A DNA stretch of 64,000 nucleotides from Cyclobacteriaceae bacterium. Its GTDB lineage: Bacteria > Bacteroidota > Bacteroidia > Cytophagales > Cyclobacteriaceae. The position numbers and the translations under genes were made by a program. The notes under the pieces were generated by a model. It saw nothing but the letters and a program-made list of their open reading frames with translations, had not been told where the DNA came from and did not search any database. This document shows, piece after piece, positions 28,909 to 38,319 of the stretch; position 1 is the first letter of the stretch, and every line of letters starts with the position of its first letter. The stretch lies in assembly GCA_028285685.1 (NCBI GenBank), contig JANQOR010000023.1, positions 62,001-126,000 of the forward strand. Direction: 5' to 3'.

Positions 28909-31542
28909 TTACTCCATTCGTAGACTTTTGACGGGGTTGGAAGTTGCTGCACGAATGGAATGGTAACTGACAGTCAATACGGCAATGATCACAGCAACGA
29001 AACTGCCAAGCACAAAATAGTACCAGGATAAATTGATTCTGAAGGCAAAGTTTTCAAGCCATCTCGACATGAATAAGAAGGCGATTGGGGTGGCGATCAA
29101 AATGGCAATCACCACAAGCCTCAAGAATTCTGATGACAGCATTCCAACAATTTTTCCTTCGGAGGCACCTAAAACTTTTCGTATTCCAATCTCCTTCGTT
29201 CGTTGTTCCGCCACAAAGGAGGAAAGCCCGTACAAGCCCAAACATGCAATACCTATTGCCAGGAAACAAAAGATGAGGATGAACTGGTTGAATCGATCCT
29301 CGGCCTCATAAGAAGCATTGAATTTTTCATCCAAAAATTCATAATTAAAGCCTGCTGGGACATCCCATTCCCGCCACAAACCCTGAATTTTAGTTAAAAC
29401 CTCACTGGTTTTTTCCGGAACTACCTTCACCATCAGATACCGGCTGTTGACATTATGTATAACCAGTGGATCGATAGGTCTCTGCAGTGAGTGATGATGA
29501 AAGTCCTTGGCCACACCAATTACCACACCTTTTTTATCCATAGCCCAATCTCCACTATGTGTGGTATAGTACTCGATCGTTTTTCCAATTGGGTTTTCCC
29601 AACTTTCTCCATACAACTCAATGGCTCGTTTCCATCCGCTTTCATTCAAAATGAATGCAGTGCTGTCGGTTGAAATCTCTTCCGAAAATGTTCGACCCAT
29701 GATCATCTCTACATCCAGTGCATCCAATGTATTGAAACCTACGTAGTAACCCAGCCATGCATCACCGGTTGGATATTCGTAATCAGTAAATCCTTCAAAC
29801 TTATAACCCCAGTAAAAGGCATTATCACCAGGTATTTGCCTACTAGCCATCACAGATGTCACTCCGGACATGGCTTCTAGGTTGTTTTTGACCCTATGCC
29901 ATTTTTGTTGAAGTGCGGTAGCGTTTCCAAATCGCATCACCAGTACGTCTTCTGGTTGGAATCCAAGGTCTTTTTGCTTTACGTATAGCATTTGAAAATA
30001 GACCACCATTGCACCGATGATAAGAGAAATTGAAATGGTGAATTGGAAAACGACTAAAATACGTCGAATGAGCCCTTTTCCTTGCTTTGCATCGCTACCC
30101 GACAAAACGGATACTGGCTGAAATGAAGAGAGGAAGAGCGCTGGATAACTTCCGGTAATCAATATGGTGATGACAAGTATGAAAAAGGCTACTAGCAGGA
30201 TCGGACCCAAATTTTGTAAGCCATTCAGAAGATTGATGTCCGCCATTTGGCTGATAACTGGTATTGAGATAAAAAGGATAATTATCGAAAGGACCAAAGC
30301 AATAATCGTCATAATGGTCGATTCGGCGAAGAACTGGATGATCAGCTGCTTTCTGAATGCACCCATGACTTTACGAACACCCACTTCTTTCGCACGTTTA
30401 GATGCCCTGGCCGTAGCAAGATTCATAAAATTGATACAGGCGATCAGCAAGATGATGACGGCAATTGCTGAGAAGATAAGCACCTGGTTGGCATTGCCAT
30501 GCTTGGCATAGTCACTTCTGAGATCGTAGCAGTTTAGGTACAGATCTTCCAGGGGCATGAAATCCATCATGACTGTGTCACGTTCCGGGTCCCAATACTT
30601 TTGCCAAATGTTGAGATATTCATCCTCAAGTGCGACGGGGTCTGCCTTAGGTTCAAGCTGCACATAGTTGCCTATCCAATCATTGGGCCACAGGTTTAAG
30701 ATGTTAACCGTAGGATCATCGTACAACAATTCGAATGGGACAACCATGTCAAATTGCAGATGCGAATTGTAGGGCACATCCTCAAAGACAGCCGAAACCT
30801 TGAAAGGAAGTTCAGTAGCTGCCATTGCTCCTTCTATTCTGAGGACTTTCCCGATAGCATCGTTTGTTCCAAAGAATTTTTCTGCGAATGATTTTGAGAT
30901 TGCTACATTGTTTTTGTCTTTCAAACAGGCCTGAGCATCACCTTGGATCAGTGGGAAGGAGAAAAAGCTGAAAAAATTAGAATCTGCCATCAGAACGTCC
31001 TCGAAGTATACATCCTCATTCTCCAAAGTAATCCTGAGGTCTTTTTTCCAGGGATGGATGCGCATTGATTTTTTCACCTCAGAGTAATCACGCTCATAGG
31101 TAGTGGCCGCCACGGCATTGATAAACCCATAGCCATGCTGCAGCCGGTAAATATTCTTTCCATTTTCATGAAACTTGTCGTAACTGGTTTCTATCCGGAT
31201 AAAAAGGAAAATGATAAATACACAAGCCAGGCCAACCCCAAGACCACTGATGTTAATGATCGAGTATGCCTTGTGCTTTAAAAGGTTTCTAAAAGCAACT
31301 TTGATATAATTCTGTAGCATGCTTAGTGAATTTGTAGATTGATATTTTCGACCACCACTGTACATTCGGATGTATCGGATTATTTCTATCAGATATAGGA
31401 TTTGTGCTCGTACCTTGCCTTTAGACTTTACGTCCTTGTGAAATTCTTCCTCCATGTCGCCGGAAATTTCCTCATAGAGTTCTTTGCTGATAACTCGTGC
31501 GAGTATCCTGGAGGCAAGGCGAGGAGGTTTGTTGAAGCTCAT
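28909..31542 (-). CDS. FtsX-like ABC-type permease with N-terminal prefix domain (877 aa)
   Basis: Integral inner-membrane protein with the two-fold MacB/FtsX arrangement. A cytoplasmic permease prefix domain lies at about 1-65 (RILARVISKELYEEISGDMEEEF). It is followed by TM1 (about 100-120), a periplasmic MacB_PCD domain (to about 350) with the TKSFAEKFFG-type loop, three TMs (about 370-500) flanking KRAKEVGVRKVMGA, a second half starting at TM5 (about 500), a second periplasmic domain with the DFHHHSL motif, and three last TMs flanking RTKEIGIRKVLGA. No ATPase gene is adjacent. It begins 2 bases after the PadR stop, so the two form a regulator-permease module. Proteins of this type move peptides or lipoproteins, or act mechanically; the substrate cannot be read here. 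Confidence 0.9.
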   Translation of the reverse strand: MSFNKPPRLASRILARVISKELYEEISGDMEEEFHKDVKSKGKVRAQILYLIEIIRYIRMYSGGRKYQSTNSLSMLQNYIKVAFRNLLKHKAYSIINISGLGVGLACVFIIFLFIRIETSYDKFHENGKNIYRLQHGYGFINAVAATTYERDYSEVKKSMRIHPWKKDLRITLENEDVYFEDVLMADSNFFSFFSFPLIQGDAQACLKDKNNVAISKSFAEKFFGTNDAIGKVLRIEGAMAATELPFKVSAVFEDVPYNSHLQFDMVVPFELLYDDPTVNILNLWPNDWIGNYVQLEPKADPVALEDEYLNIWQKYWDPERDTVMMDFMPLEDLYLNCYDLRSDYAKHGNANQVLIFSAIAVIILLIACINFMNLATARASKRAKEVGVRKVMGAFRKQLIIQFFAESTIMTIIALVLSIIILFISIPVISQMADINLLNGLQNLGPILLVAFFILVITILITGSYPALFLSSFQPVSVLSGSDAKQGKGLIRRILVVFQFTISISLIIGAMVVYFQMLYVKQKDLGFQPEDVLVMRFGNATALQQKWHRVKNNLEAMSGVTSVMASRQIPGDNAFYWGYKFEGFTDYEYPTGDAWLGYYVGFNTLDALDVEMIMGRTFSEEISTDSTAFILNESGWKRAIELYGESWENPIGKTIEYYTTHSGDWAMDKKGVVIGVAKDFHHHSLQRPIDPLVIHNVNSRYLMVKVVPEKTSEVLTKIQGLWREWDVPAGFNYEFLDEKFNASYEAEDRFNQFILIFCFLAIGIACLGLYGLSSFVAEQRTKEIGIRKVLGASEGKIVGMLSSEFLRLVVIAILIATPIAFLFMSRWLENFAFRINLSWYYFVLGSFVAVIIAVLTVSYHSIRAATSNPVKSLRME

Positions 31543-31544
31543 AC

Positions 31545-31877
31545 CTATTTATATGAAGGAACCAGGTTTAGGAGATTGTTCCATAGCGCATCGCGTTTGA
31601 GTTTAAGTTCTTCAAGTGCCTTGAAGCCTTCAGCGGTGATTTCAAAGTAACGCTTACGCTTGCCACCACGCTCAGGTGTGGACTCTCCAAAATCACTTTT
31701 CACGAAGTGTTTGTTCTCCAAACGATTGAGTACGGTGTGGATGGAACTTAAAACAACCTTTCGATTCATTTTCTCGACCAGTTCGTCTTTGATAGCTGGT
31801 GCGTACGCATGAGGATGGAGGGAACCTACCGTCAGCAGGATCAGCTCTTCAAGTTCTCCAAGGTGATCTCCTTTCAT
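31545..31877 (-). CDS. PadR-family regulator of the adjacent permease
   Basis: 110 aa, full-length for the short PadR subgroup. The winged helix is seen in LGELEELILLTVGSL, HAYAPAIKDEL, SSIHTVLNRLENKHFV and the wing ESTPERGGKRKRYFEITAEG. Two bases separate it from the FtsX permease gene. Exact 15-base direct repeats lie just upstream (31882-31896 and 31925-31939), the nearer one 4 bases from the start codon, and are likely operators. Like its counterparts at 36907 and 58999 it probably represses its own operon. Confidence 0.92.
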   Translation of the reverse strand: MKGDHLGELEELILLTVGSLHPHAYAPAIKDELVEKMNRKVVLSSIHTVLNRLENKHFVKSDFGESTPERGGKRKRYFEITAEGFKALEELKLKRDALWNNLLNLVPSYK

Positions 31878-31881
31878 ATAA

Positions 31882-31939
31882 TTCTGATTTGTCGATTTAA
31901 TGAAACGAAGCTAAAACTATAAAGTTCTGATTTGTCGAT
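31882..31939. promoter_or_regulatory. Paired 15-base direct repeats upstream of PadR
   Basis: TTCTGATTTGTCGAT occurs exactly twice, at 31882-31896 and 31925-31939, 43 bases apart (about four helical turns). Located between the PadR start and the divergent dipeptidase gene. Position and exact repetition make it a candidate binding site, though it is not palindromic as most PadR operators are. Confidence 0.6.
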
Positions 31940-32044
31940 AAAATTATTGATCGCACGTTCTGACCTCCTCCAACTACATTTCATTACCTTTAGTAAGAGA
32001 TGGCTCGCTACGATCTGGCCGGCTGAGATAGTAACTAATTGATC

Positions 32045-33169
32045 ATGAGTTGGAAACGCCGAGATTTTGTAAAAATGCTACCAATGGGAGCACTGGTGCC
32101 GGGACCGATCCTGAATAGTCTTGCAACTCCGTCTGTTGTTGACGACAAAAAACCACTGAGCTCGCAACAAAATGTTGACAAGCTTTATAATGATTCGATT
32201 GTCATTGATGGGTTGGTAATCTCTCGAGGCTGGGATGGTGATTCTTTCGAGGCTTTAGCTAAGTCCGGATATACCGGGTTTAACACTTCGTTGGCTTCAA
32301 GGACGCTCAACTCAGCGATGCGGTCACTTGAGGACTGGACGAAACGAATAAAACAAAATTCGGATCGGCTGATCAATGCCACCACAGCCAAAGATTTTGT
32401 CCGGGCAAAGGAAGAGAAAAAAGTGGCGGTCATGTTTGGGTTTCAGAATGCCACCATGATCGAAAGATCCATTGACAATATAGATAAGCTCTACAAGGCG
32501 GGTACACGCTGGACCCAATTGACCTATAACGAGCGAAATCTACTGGGGGATGGTTGCACAGAACGAACGAACGCCGGACTCTCAGATTTTGGAGTTGAAG
32601 CAGTAGAACGCATGAATGAGCTGGGTATTATTATCGACCTGTCTCACTGCGGTAGACAAACGACAGATGATGGAATAAAATTCAGCAAAACGGGTGCAAG
32701 TTTCAATCACACGATGTGTGAGACACTCTACAAAAATCACCCACGAGCAAAGACTGATGCGCAGATTCGAGCAATGGCGGACAAGGGTGGAGTCATGGGG
32801 GTTATTTGCTTAGGATACATGATAGGACCAGATCCAGGTGGTAAAACCACATTGGAGACGTACGTGGATCACATTGATCATGCTGTGAAGACAGCTGGCA
32901 TAGATCACGTGGGAGTAGCTGCAGACTTTGCCATTCAAGGTATGCAAGCAAATGGTGCCACAAGAGAGAACTGGTATGAGCCAAGGTTAACCCGATTCAA
33001 ACCTTCTTACCAGGTTCGCTGGCCACCCTGGATTCCCGAGTTGGATGTTCCTGAAAGATATAAACTAGTAGCCAGGGTATTGGATAAGCGTGGCTACAGT
33101 TCCGGGGATATAGAAAAAATCCTGGGACAGAACTGGCTGAGATATTTCAGAGAAACCCTTAAATCATAG
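32045..33169 (+). CDS. M19 (renal dipeptidase-like) family protein, Tat-exported, variant active site
   Basis: About 374 aa. I start at the ATG at 32045 rather than the TTG two codons earlier. The N-terminus has a twin-arginine motif (KRRDFVK) and a moderately hydrophobic segment, so Tat export is likely. The body is the M19 TIM-barrel: LTYNERNLLGDGC, IIDLSHCG (about residue 200), the later FNHT..CETLYKNHPR and VGVAADF. The usual N-terminal metal ligands HxD are absent (IDGLVIS in place of DGHxD), and the bridging Glu region reads FGFQNA. I recall an M19 subfamily with the same IDGL/GFQN pattern, so this is probably a stable variant and not a decayed gene, but its chemistry may differ from dipeptide hydrolysis. 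The next gene starts 9 bases later. Confidence 0.85.
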   Translation: MSWKRRDFVKMLPMGALVPGPILNSLATPSVVDDKKPLSSQQNVDKLYNDSIVIDGLVISRGWDGDSFEALAKSGYTGFNTSLASRTLNSAMRSLEDWTKRIKQNSDRLINATTAKDFVRAKEEKKVAVMFGFQNATMIERSIDNIDKLYKAGTRWTQLTYNERNLLGDGCTERTNAGLSDFGVEAVERMNELGIIIDLSHCGRQTTDDGIKFSKTGASFNHTMCETLYKNHPRAKTDAQIRAMADKGGVMGVICLGYMIGPDPGGKTTLETYVDHIDHAVKTAGIDHVGVAADFAIQGMQANGATRENWYEPRLTRFKPSYQVRWPPWIPELDVPERYKLVARVLDKRGYSSGDIEKILGQNWLRYFRETLKS

Positions 33170-33178
33170 TGACCAATT

Positions 33179-34315
33179 ATGCCTATCAAGCCAATGAAGT
33201 ACGCTCTTTCCATTATTCCACTTATTTCATCGATGATTGTGTACAGCCAATCCTCATCGTTCTTTACCAACGGACGATTGATACTTGGTACGCACAAGGA
33301 AAGAACAGCTTCTTTGGGAGTTGGGGATATTGACAGTGATGGAGATATGGATGTGCTCGTTGCGAATGGGAGGCATTGGCCTGGTCAAAATCGAATTTTT
33401 TTAAATAATGGTCAAGGGATTTTCACCGTCTCCATGGCGTTAGGAGATGAGATGGAGACCAGCTATTCAACTGAGTTAGCAGATTTCGATAATGATGGTG
33501 ACTTGGATGTAGCTGTAGGAAATGACATGGCACCAAATTTCATGTTTATGAATGATGGAACAGGTGTTTTTACCAAAGCTTCAAGTTTTGGCAAGGAGTA
33601 CGATCACACAAGAAACATTGTAACAGCAGATCTTGATAACGATGGCGATATTGACATTCTAATCACTAACAGAAGCAGCGAGAATGAAATCTGCCTAAAT
33701 GATGGGAAAGGCAATTTTCTCAAGACACTTGGTTTTGGTTCCAAAGATGACTCCACCATAGATGTGGAAGTTGCTGACATGGATGGTGATGGTGACAATG
33801 ACTTAATCCTGGCCAACAGGGATGAACAACAAAACTTCGTGTATCTCAATAGTGGTAACCTTGAATTTTCGAAAAAAATACCATTTGGAACCGGAAGTGA
33901 CAATACCCGATCAGTTGCGATTGCTGATATGGATAAAGATGGTTATCTGGATATTATAACGGCAAATATTGATGAGCCCAACGTTATTTACTTTGGTGGT
34001 AAAAAGCTGAATTTCTCAAGAAATGCGATCGTTGACAGCAGCTCAAGCAGATCATACGCGATAGCAATTGGAGATTTAGATCAGGATGGTAGCACCGATG
34101 TGGTATTTGGGAATTCACGTGAGCCAAATACGGTTTTCCTTAATCGAGAGAATGGCACTGAATGGGAGCGTGTTCAATTGAGTGAGCGTGAGCTCAACAC
34201 GTATGATGTGATAGTCTCCGATTTAAATGGTGATGGGAAACCTGATATCATAGAAAGTAATTCAGATGAAGTGAATTTGTACTACTTCAATCGATTCAAA
34301 CCTAAATTTCCTTAG
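33179..34315 (+). CDS. Secreted FG-GAP/VCBS seven-bladed beta-propeller protein
   Basis: 378 aa with a signal peptide ending around VYSQS (the start could also be the ATG at 33194). Seven calcium-binding loops of DxDxDGDxD type occur at even spacing: DIDSDGDMD, DFDNDGDLD, DLDNDGDID, DMDGDGDND, DMDKDGYLD, DLDQDGSTD and DLNGDGKPD. Each is followed by a hydrophobic strand and an N-x-x-F-x-N-x-G turn. Seven units predict a complete propeller, as in integrin-alpha-like VCBS proteins. No catalytic domain is attached. It sits 9 bases after the M19 gene, so the two are probably one transcript. Likely exported and calcium-stabilised; the ligand is unknown. Confidence 0.88.
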   Translation: MPIKPMKYALSIIPLISSMIVYSQSSSFFTNGRLILGTHKERTASLGVGDIDSDGDMDVLVANGRHWPGQNRIFLNNGQGIFTVSMALGDEMETSYSTELADFDNDGDLDVAVGNDMAPNFMFMNDGTGVFTKASSFGKEYDHTRNIVTADLDNDGDIDILITNRSSENEICLNDGKGNFLKTLGFGSKDDSTIDVEVADMDGDGDNDLILANRDEQQNFVYLNSGNLEFSKKIPFGTGSDNTRSVAIADMDKDGYLDIITANIDEPNVIYFGGKKLNFSRNAIVDSSSSRSYAIAIGDLDQDGSTDVVFGNSREPNTVFLNRENGTEWERVQLSERELNTYDVIVSDLNGDGKPDIIESNSDEVNLYYFNRFKPKFP

Positions 34316-34357
34316 CGATCTTAATACCAAGTGCTATTAGAAAAAGTACTTCGAAAT

Positions 34358-36910
34358 TTACTCATCCTTGATGATCTCCACTGGATTTACGTGCGCCGCT
34401 CGCAGACATTTGTAACTAACTAGCGATCCAATTAACAATCCGGTCAAACCAAACGCATATAGATAGTACACCCACTCATGATCAATGTGAGTAGGGTAGT
34501 TGTCCAACCATCTATTCATCGTGAGCCTGGCTATTGGAAGGTTTATAGCCACAACCAGCAGGAACAATGAAATGATAGAACGGGTGATGAGATAATAGAT
34601 CTGATTTGCACTGGCTCCTAACACCTTTCTTATGCCAATTTCCTTGTATCGGTTTTGAATGAATTCAGTCACAAGGGCTAACAATCCGATTATAGCGATT
34701 ACCACGCTGAGAAATGAGAAGACAGCTACGATTACCGATTGATCCCTTTCTGACTGATAAAGGGCATTTAGCTTCTCATCTAAAAACCAGGCGTCAAAAG
34801 GACGATTAGGTTCCAGTTCACTCCATTTGGACTCTATATCTTCATAGATTTCTGTGAAGTTGTTTCCCTGGACGGTCAATGCAAGGTAATTGCGCCAGGC
34901 ATCACTCATGGCGATAATCAAGGGAGGGATCTCTTGATGGAGGTCGACAAAGTGAAAATCCTTGATGACACCAATAACTTTACCATTTCCCCTGTTTAAC
35001 CGAGCTTCTTCCCAACCGTTCTTAAAATAGCTCAGTGCAGACTCATTTATGAGAAAGGAGTTGGAATCAGAATGGATCGTGGGGTCAAAATCTCTTCCGT
35101 CGAGCAGTTCAAGATCGAAAGTTTCGACAAAATCAAAATCAACAAAAATGGTGGCTATGTTTTGTTGCTCTGGCTCACCGTCAATCTCAAAAGGTACCAA
35201 CTGTGCGTTGGAACCCATGATATCCGATAGTAATGATGAGTTCGTAACATAGGGTGAATCCTGAAAGCGCTGTTTGAAAAGCGCCGTGTTAATAGACGCC
35301 TCGGTTCCCTTTATCGGGACCATAAGCACATTTTCGTTTTTAAATCCAAGGTCTTTTTGAATAAGAAAGGAAAACTGATTGTAAATGATAATGCACCCAT
35401 AGATGAGAAAAATTGATGCAAACAATTGAAAAGATACAAGTATCCTTTGTGTGATGGTGTTCCGTTTTATGTGTTGTCCAAAAGCATCCTTGCTGACTTG
35501 TTTTAAAGTATAGGTGGCAGGATAAAATCCCATGACCAACGTGATAAACAGAATCCCCACGAGAAACCATCCAAGGGTTTCTAGCTGGAAATAAACTAAG
35601 AATCCAATCCTGGCATCGATTAGTTGATTAAAATAGGGCAAAGCGGTGTACACCAGGAGAAGACCGATTAAAAGTGACAGTGTGACGATAATCATTGCCT
35701 CAGTCAGCATCTGTGTGAAAATTTGCGAATATGATGCTCCTAGCCGTTTTTTAATATTTAAGGTCGCCAAACGGTTCAAAGAGGAAGCGGAAGCCAGGTT
35801 TATGAAATTGATGATCGCAATGCTGAGGACGATGATTCCAAGAAGCATCGCGATTCTGATTTCTACTTCACTTCTTTTTTCCACAAAAATGTCTTCTATT
35901 TCACCGGAGGTAAGGTGGATATCTGCTAGAGGCTGCAGTTTGAAATTGCGTCTATGTGCAAATCCCTCTGGCACATGTCTTTTGGTGAAGTCTGCTAGGT
36001 CGGACTCAAATTGTTGGGCAGTGAGCCCTTGTGGCAGACGTACGTAGGTATTAACTGCAGTCCAGTACCACCCTTCGAATGAAAAGCGATTTCCCGTGGC
36101 TTCAAAAATTGAAGCAATGTCGCCAAGCGAAGCAAATGCCTGGTATTGCAGGTGAGAGTTAGGTGGCGGATTTTCCACTACTCCCGTGACGGAGAGTCGA
36201 AGGGTTGATTCAAACCATAGTTCTTGACCGATTGGATTTTCGTTGCCAAATAATTTCTGAGAAAGGTTCTCGGTGAGCACGATTGAATTTGGTTGCTGAA
36301 GGACTTCAGAAGGCTGACCTCCAAGGAGTTTGAAGGTGAGAATATCGAAGAAGTTGTTGTCAACAAAGAAAAGATCGTCTTCGTAGAAAAATTCCTGCTT
36401 GTCAGCCCGGGCTAATGTCGGAGTCTTTCGGAATGTGTGGTAAGTGCGAGTGGCTGATACTCCCGGAAAATCTGTTTCAATGAAAGGGCCAGTCGGCCAG
36501 GGTGTGACACCATATTTTACGCCCTTGTCTGTTTCATTGACGATCCTGAAGACTGACGAGTGATCCGCATGGAAACGGTCGAAGCTCTTTTCATGAAAAT
36601 AGAAGAAAGCTAGGAGGATACAGAGTGTGAGGCCCAAAGACAAACCACTGATGTGAACCAGTGTCTCCCGCCAATTCCTCTTCAGGTGGCGAAGAGAGAA
36701 TTTCGTATTGTGAGTACTCCAAAATGGTTCATTACGGTAGATCATTTTTCCCCATTTCAGAGAAACAAGGGACTCAATAAGAAAATGTACGGCCGCTAGA
36801 AATTTGTTCCTCTTCGACCGCTGATCGTATGCCTCCATCAGATCTCCGATGATTTCATCCCTTATTTCCGGATGGAGCACTCTTCCTAGTATTTTGATAA
36901 TGAAATTCAT
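34358..36910 (-). CDS. FtsX-like ABC-type permease with N-terminal prefix domain
   Basis: About 850 aa. Same plan as the permease at 28909: prefix domain at about 1-50 (HPEIRDEIIGDLMEAYDQRS), TM1 near 85-105, a periplasmic domain with the LTENLSQKLFG loop, a three-TM bundle, then a second half with the NRYKEIGIRKVLGASA coupling-helix sequence close to the C-terminal TMs. The first coupling region (LNRLATLNIKKRLGAS) is more degenerate. I choose the ATG at 36910 because it overlaps the PadR stop as ATGA, a coupling seen again at 59343; the longer frame begins 10 codons earlier. No ATPase gene nearby. Substrate unknown. Confidence 0.9.
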   Translation of the reverse strand: MNFIIKILGRVLHPEIRDEIIGDLMEAYDQRSKRNKFLAAVHFLIESLVSLKWGKMIYRNEPFWSTHNTKFSLRHLKRNWRETLVHISGLSLGLTLCILLAFFYFHEKSFDRFHADHSSVFRIVNETDKGVKYGVTPWPTGPFIETDFPGVSATRTYHTFRKTPTLARADKQEFFYEDDLFFVDNNFFDILTFKLLGGQPSEVLQQPNSIVLTENLSQKLFGNENPIGQELWFESTLRLSVTGVVENPPPNSHLQYQAFASLGDIASIFEATGNRFSFEGWYWTAVNTYVRLPQGLTAQQFESDLADFTKRHVPEGFAHRRNFKLQPLADIHLTSGEIEDIFVEKRSEVEIRIAMLLGIIVLSIAIINFINLASASSLNRLATLNIKKRLGASYSQIFTQMLTEAMIIVTLSLLIGLLLVYTALPYFNQLIDARIGFLVYFQLETLGWFLVGILFITLVMGFYPATYTLKQVSKDAFGQHIKRNTITQRILVSFQLFASIFLIYGCIIIYNQFSFLIQKDLGFKNENVLMVPIKGTEASINTALFKQRFQDSPYVTNSSLLSDIMGSNAQLVPFEIDGEPEQQNIATIFVDFDFVETFDLELLDGRDFDPTIHSDSNSFLINESALSYFKNGWEEARLNRGNGKVIGVIKDFHFVDLHQEIPPLIIAMSDAWRNYLALTVQGNNFTEIYEDIESKWSELEPNRPFDAWFLDEKLNALYQSERDQSVIVAVFSFLSVVIAIIGLLALVTEFIQNRYKEIGIRKVLGASANQIYYLITRSIISLFLLVVAINLPIARLTMNRWLDNYPTHIDHEWVYYLYAFGLTGLLIGSLVSYKCLRAAHVNPVEIIKDE

Positions 36911-37230
36911 GAGAATTGTGGGTTGCCCGCGTTTGCCCAAAGCTGTTCTCGCTGCATCTGAACTTCCTTAATGGCCGCATATCCCTCCTTGGTTAGCATG
37001 TAGTAGACTTTACTTCTGCCGCCCCGCTCAGGGGTCCCTTCTCCTGCTTTAGAACGTAGAAACCCTTTATTTACCAATCGTTTCAACACCGTATGAATGG
37101 CAGGAGTTGAAATCGATTTGTTTTTGATCTTTCTGTATTCGTTGGCCAGGGATATGGCATAAGCTCCTGGCTCTAGAGTCATCACCAGAAGCAGCACCAT
37201 TTCTTCCAGGTTGCCGATACTGTCATTCAT
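36907..37230 (-). CDS. PadR-family regulator of the adjacent permease
   Basis: About 107 aa. PadR winged helix: LEEMVLLLVMTLEPGAYAISLANEY, STPAIHTVLKRLVNKGFL and wing GEGTPERGGRSKVYYMLTKEG. I start at the ATG at 37230; two codons upstream another ATG exists inside the palindrome. Its stop overlaps the permease start as ATGA. A long AT-rich palindrome (37230-37258) abuts the start codon and probably is the operator for autorepression. Confidence 0.92.
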   Translation of the reverse strand: MNDSIGNLEEMVLLLVMTLEPGAYAISLANEYRKIKNKSISTPAIHTVLKRLVNKGFLRSKAGEGTPERGGRSKVYYMLTKEGYAAIKEVQMQREQLWANAGNPQFS

Positions 37231-37258
37231 ATACAATTATTTAATTAACAATTGTATA
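37230..37258. promoter_or_regulatory. Palindromic PadR operator candidate
   Basis: Arms TATACAATT (37230-37238) and AATTGTATA (37250-37258) form a perfect 9-bp inverted repeat around an 11-base centre that itself contains the palindrome TTAATTAA. The ATAC/GTAT ends resemble PadR boxes of the literature. It touches the start codon of the PadR gene, so binding would block promoter and translation start together. Confidence 0.7.
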
Positions 37259-37308
37259 ATACGTGATCAGGAGCCCCGGGTTTCAGCTGATCTGCGAGTA
37301 TGTTCCGT

Positions 37309-38256
37309 CTATTCCTTGCTTAGTAGCTTTTTCAATTCAATGGCCATGGTGCTGCTCTCGTCCAATTCTAAGGCCTTTTCTATGGCTTCTTGCGCTTTTT
37401 TGAACTGCCCCTGTTGGAAGTAGGTGTTGGCGAGTGATGTATACAATGGAGCATGATCCGGGAAGATCTCAATTCCCAATTTACAGGCCTGAATGGCCCC
37501 ATCCAGTTTGTTGTCTTGAACGAGCTTTAGATTGAGAAAAGTAAAACTGGAAGGTTTTGCTGCGTCGCGATCATCCTGGCTTTGTAGCAGGTCAAAATGT
37601 TTTCTGGCTTCCTTCAAGCTACCGTTCAGCAGTTTGTCAATCATCTGAGCTCCGAAGGGTCTTGAGAATAACGCTATGGTTTCTGTGTTCAGAATTCTGG
37701 ATGAGATCATCAAATCAATTGTGACTTCCTCGGCAATGTCTTCGATATCGCCAATTCCAAAATCGGTTCTGTTCAGCTTGAAGCTTCCGGCAAGTGATAC
37801 CCTGAAATTCTTCCAGGAATCCGGCTTTTCTCCATGAATAAGTGAAAAAGGAATAGCCACTTCCTTAGTTATTCCGTGCATCGAAAGATCTCCGACCAGT
37901 TGGAAATTGCCATTTTCCTCAACAGCCTTCTTGCTGTTAAAAGTGATCTCAGGGTATTTCTCAACATCGAAAAAATCGTCACGCCGCAAATGGTCATCAC
38001 GCATTTTGACCCCGGTATTGACGCTATTTGCATCTATTATTATCGAAGCGGACAATTTGCTGAGATCTTGTTCATCGAAGACGACCGTCCCACTGAAATC
38101 GGTAAACCGGCCTTCGACATCGAACAATCCGCCGAATTTAACAGCAAACCCGATCTTGGAATGCCAAGTATCAACCGGATATGCTTTTACTTGTGCAAGT
38201 ACATCACCGGTGAAGATTGCCAAGATCAAAACAGCACTCATTAACCCTTTTTTCAT
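37309..38256 (-). CDS. Secreted YceI-domain protein fused to TPR repeats
   Basis: 315 aa. A cleavable signal peptide (about 1-21, ending VLAQ) precedes a YceI-like lipocalin barrel (about 22-195: VDTWHSKIGFAVK, VEGRFTDFSG, MRDDHLRRDDFFDVEKYPEI, LSMHGITKEVAIP, FGIGD). YceI folds bind isoprenoid or other lipid-like ligands in the periplasm. The C-terminal part (about 200-315) is helical, with two recognisable TPR units around residues 225-250 and 265-312 (DHAPLYTSLANTYFQQGQFKKAQEAIEKAL). A YceI barrel with a TPR tail is unusual; the TPR part may recruit a partner protein. It lies 63 bases downstream of the AraC gene on the same strand and may be its target. Confidence 0.88.
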   Translation of the reverse strand: MKKGLMSAVLILAIFTGDVLAQVKAYPVDTWHSKIGFAVKFGGLFDVEGRFTDFSGTVVFDEQDLSKLSASIIIDANSVNTGVKMRDDHLRRDDFFDVEKYPEITFNSKKAVEENGNFQLVGDLSMHGITKEVAIPFSLIHGEKPDSWKNFRVSLAGSFKLNRTDFGIGDIEDIAEEVTIDLMISSRILNTETIALFSRPFGAQMIDKLLNGSLKEARKHFDLLQSQDDRDAAKPSSFTFLNLKLVQDNKLDGAIQACKLGIEIFPDHAPLYTSLANTYFQQGQFKKAQEAIEKALELDESSTMAIELKKLLSKE

Positions 38257-38319
38257 GTCTTTGATTTTTTCGTCAAATCAAAAGGGCAAAAAGCGGAGTG
38301 TCGTCAATCCCGATCTAGA

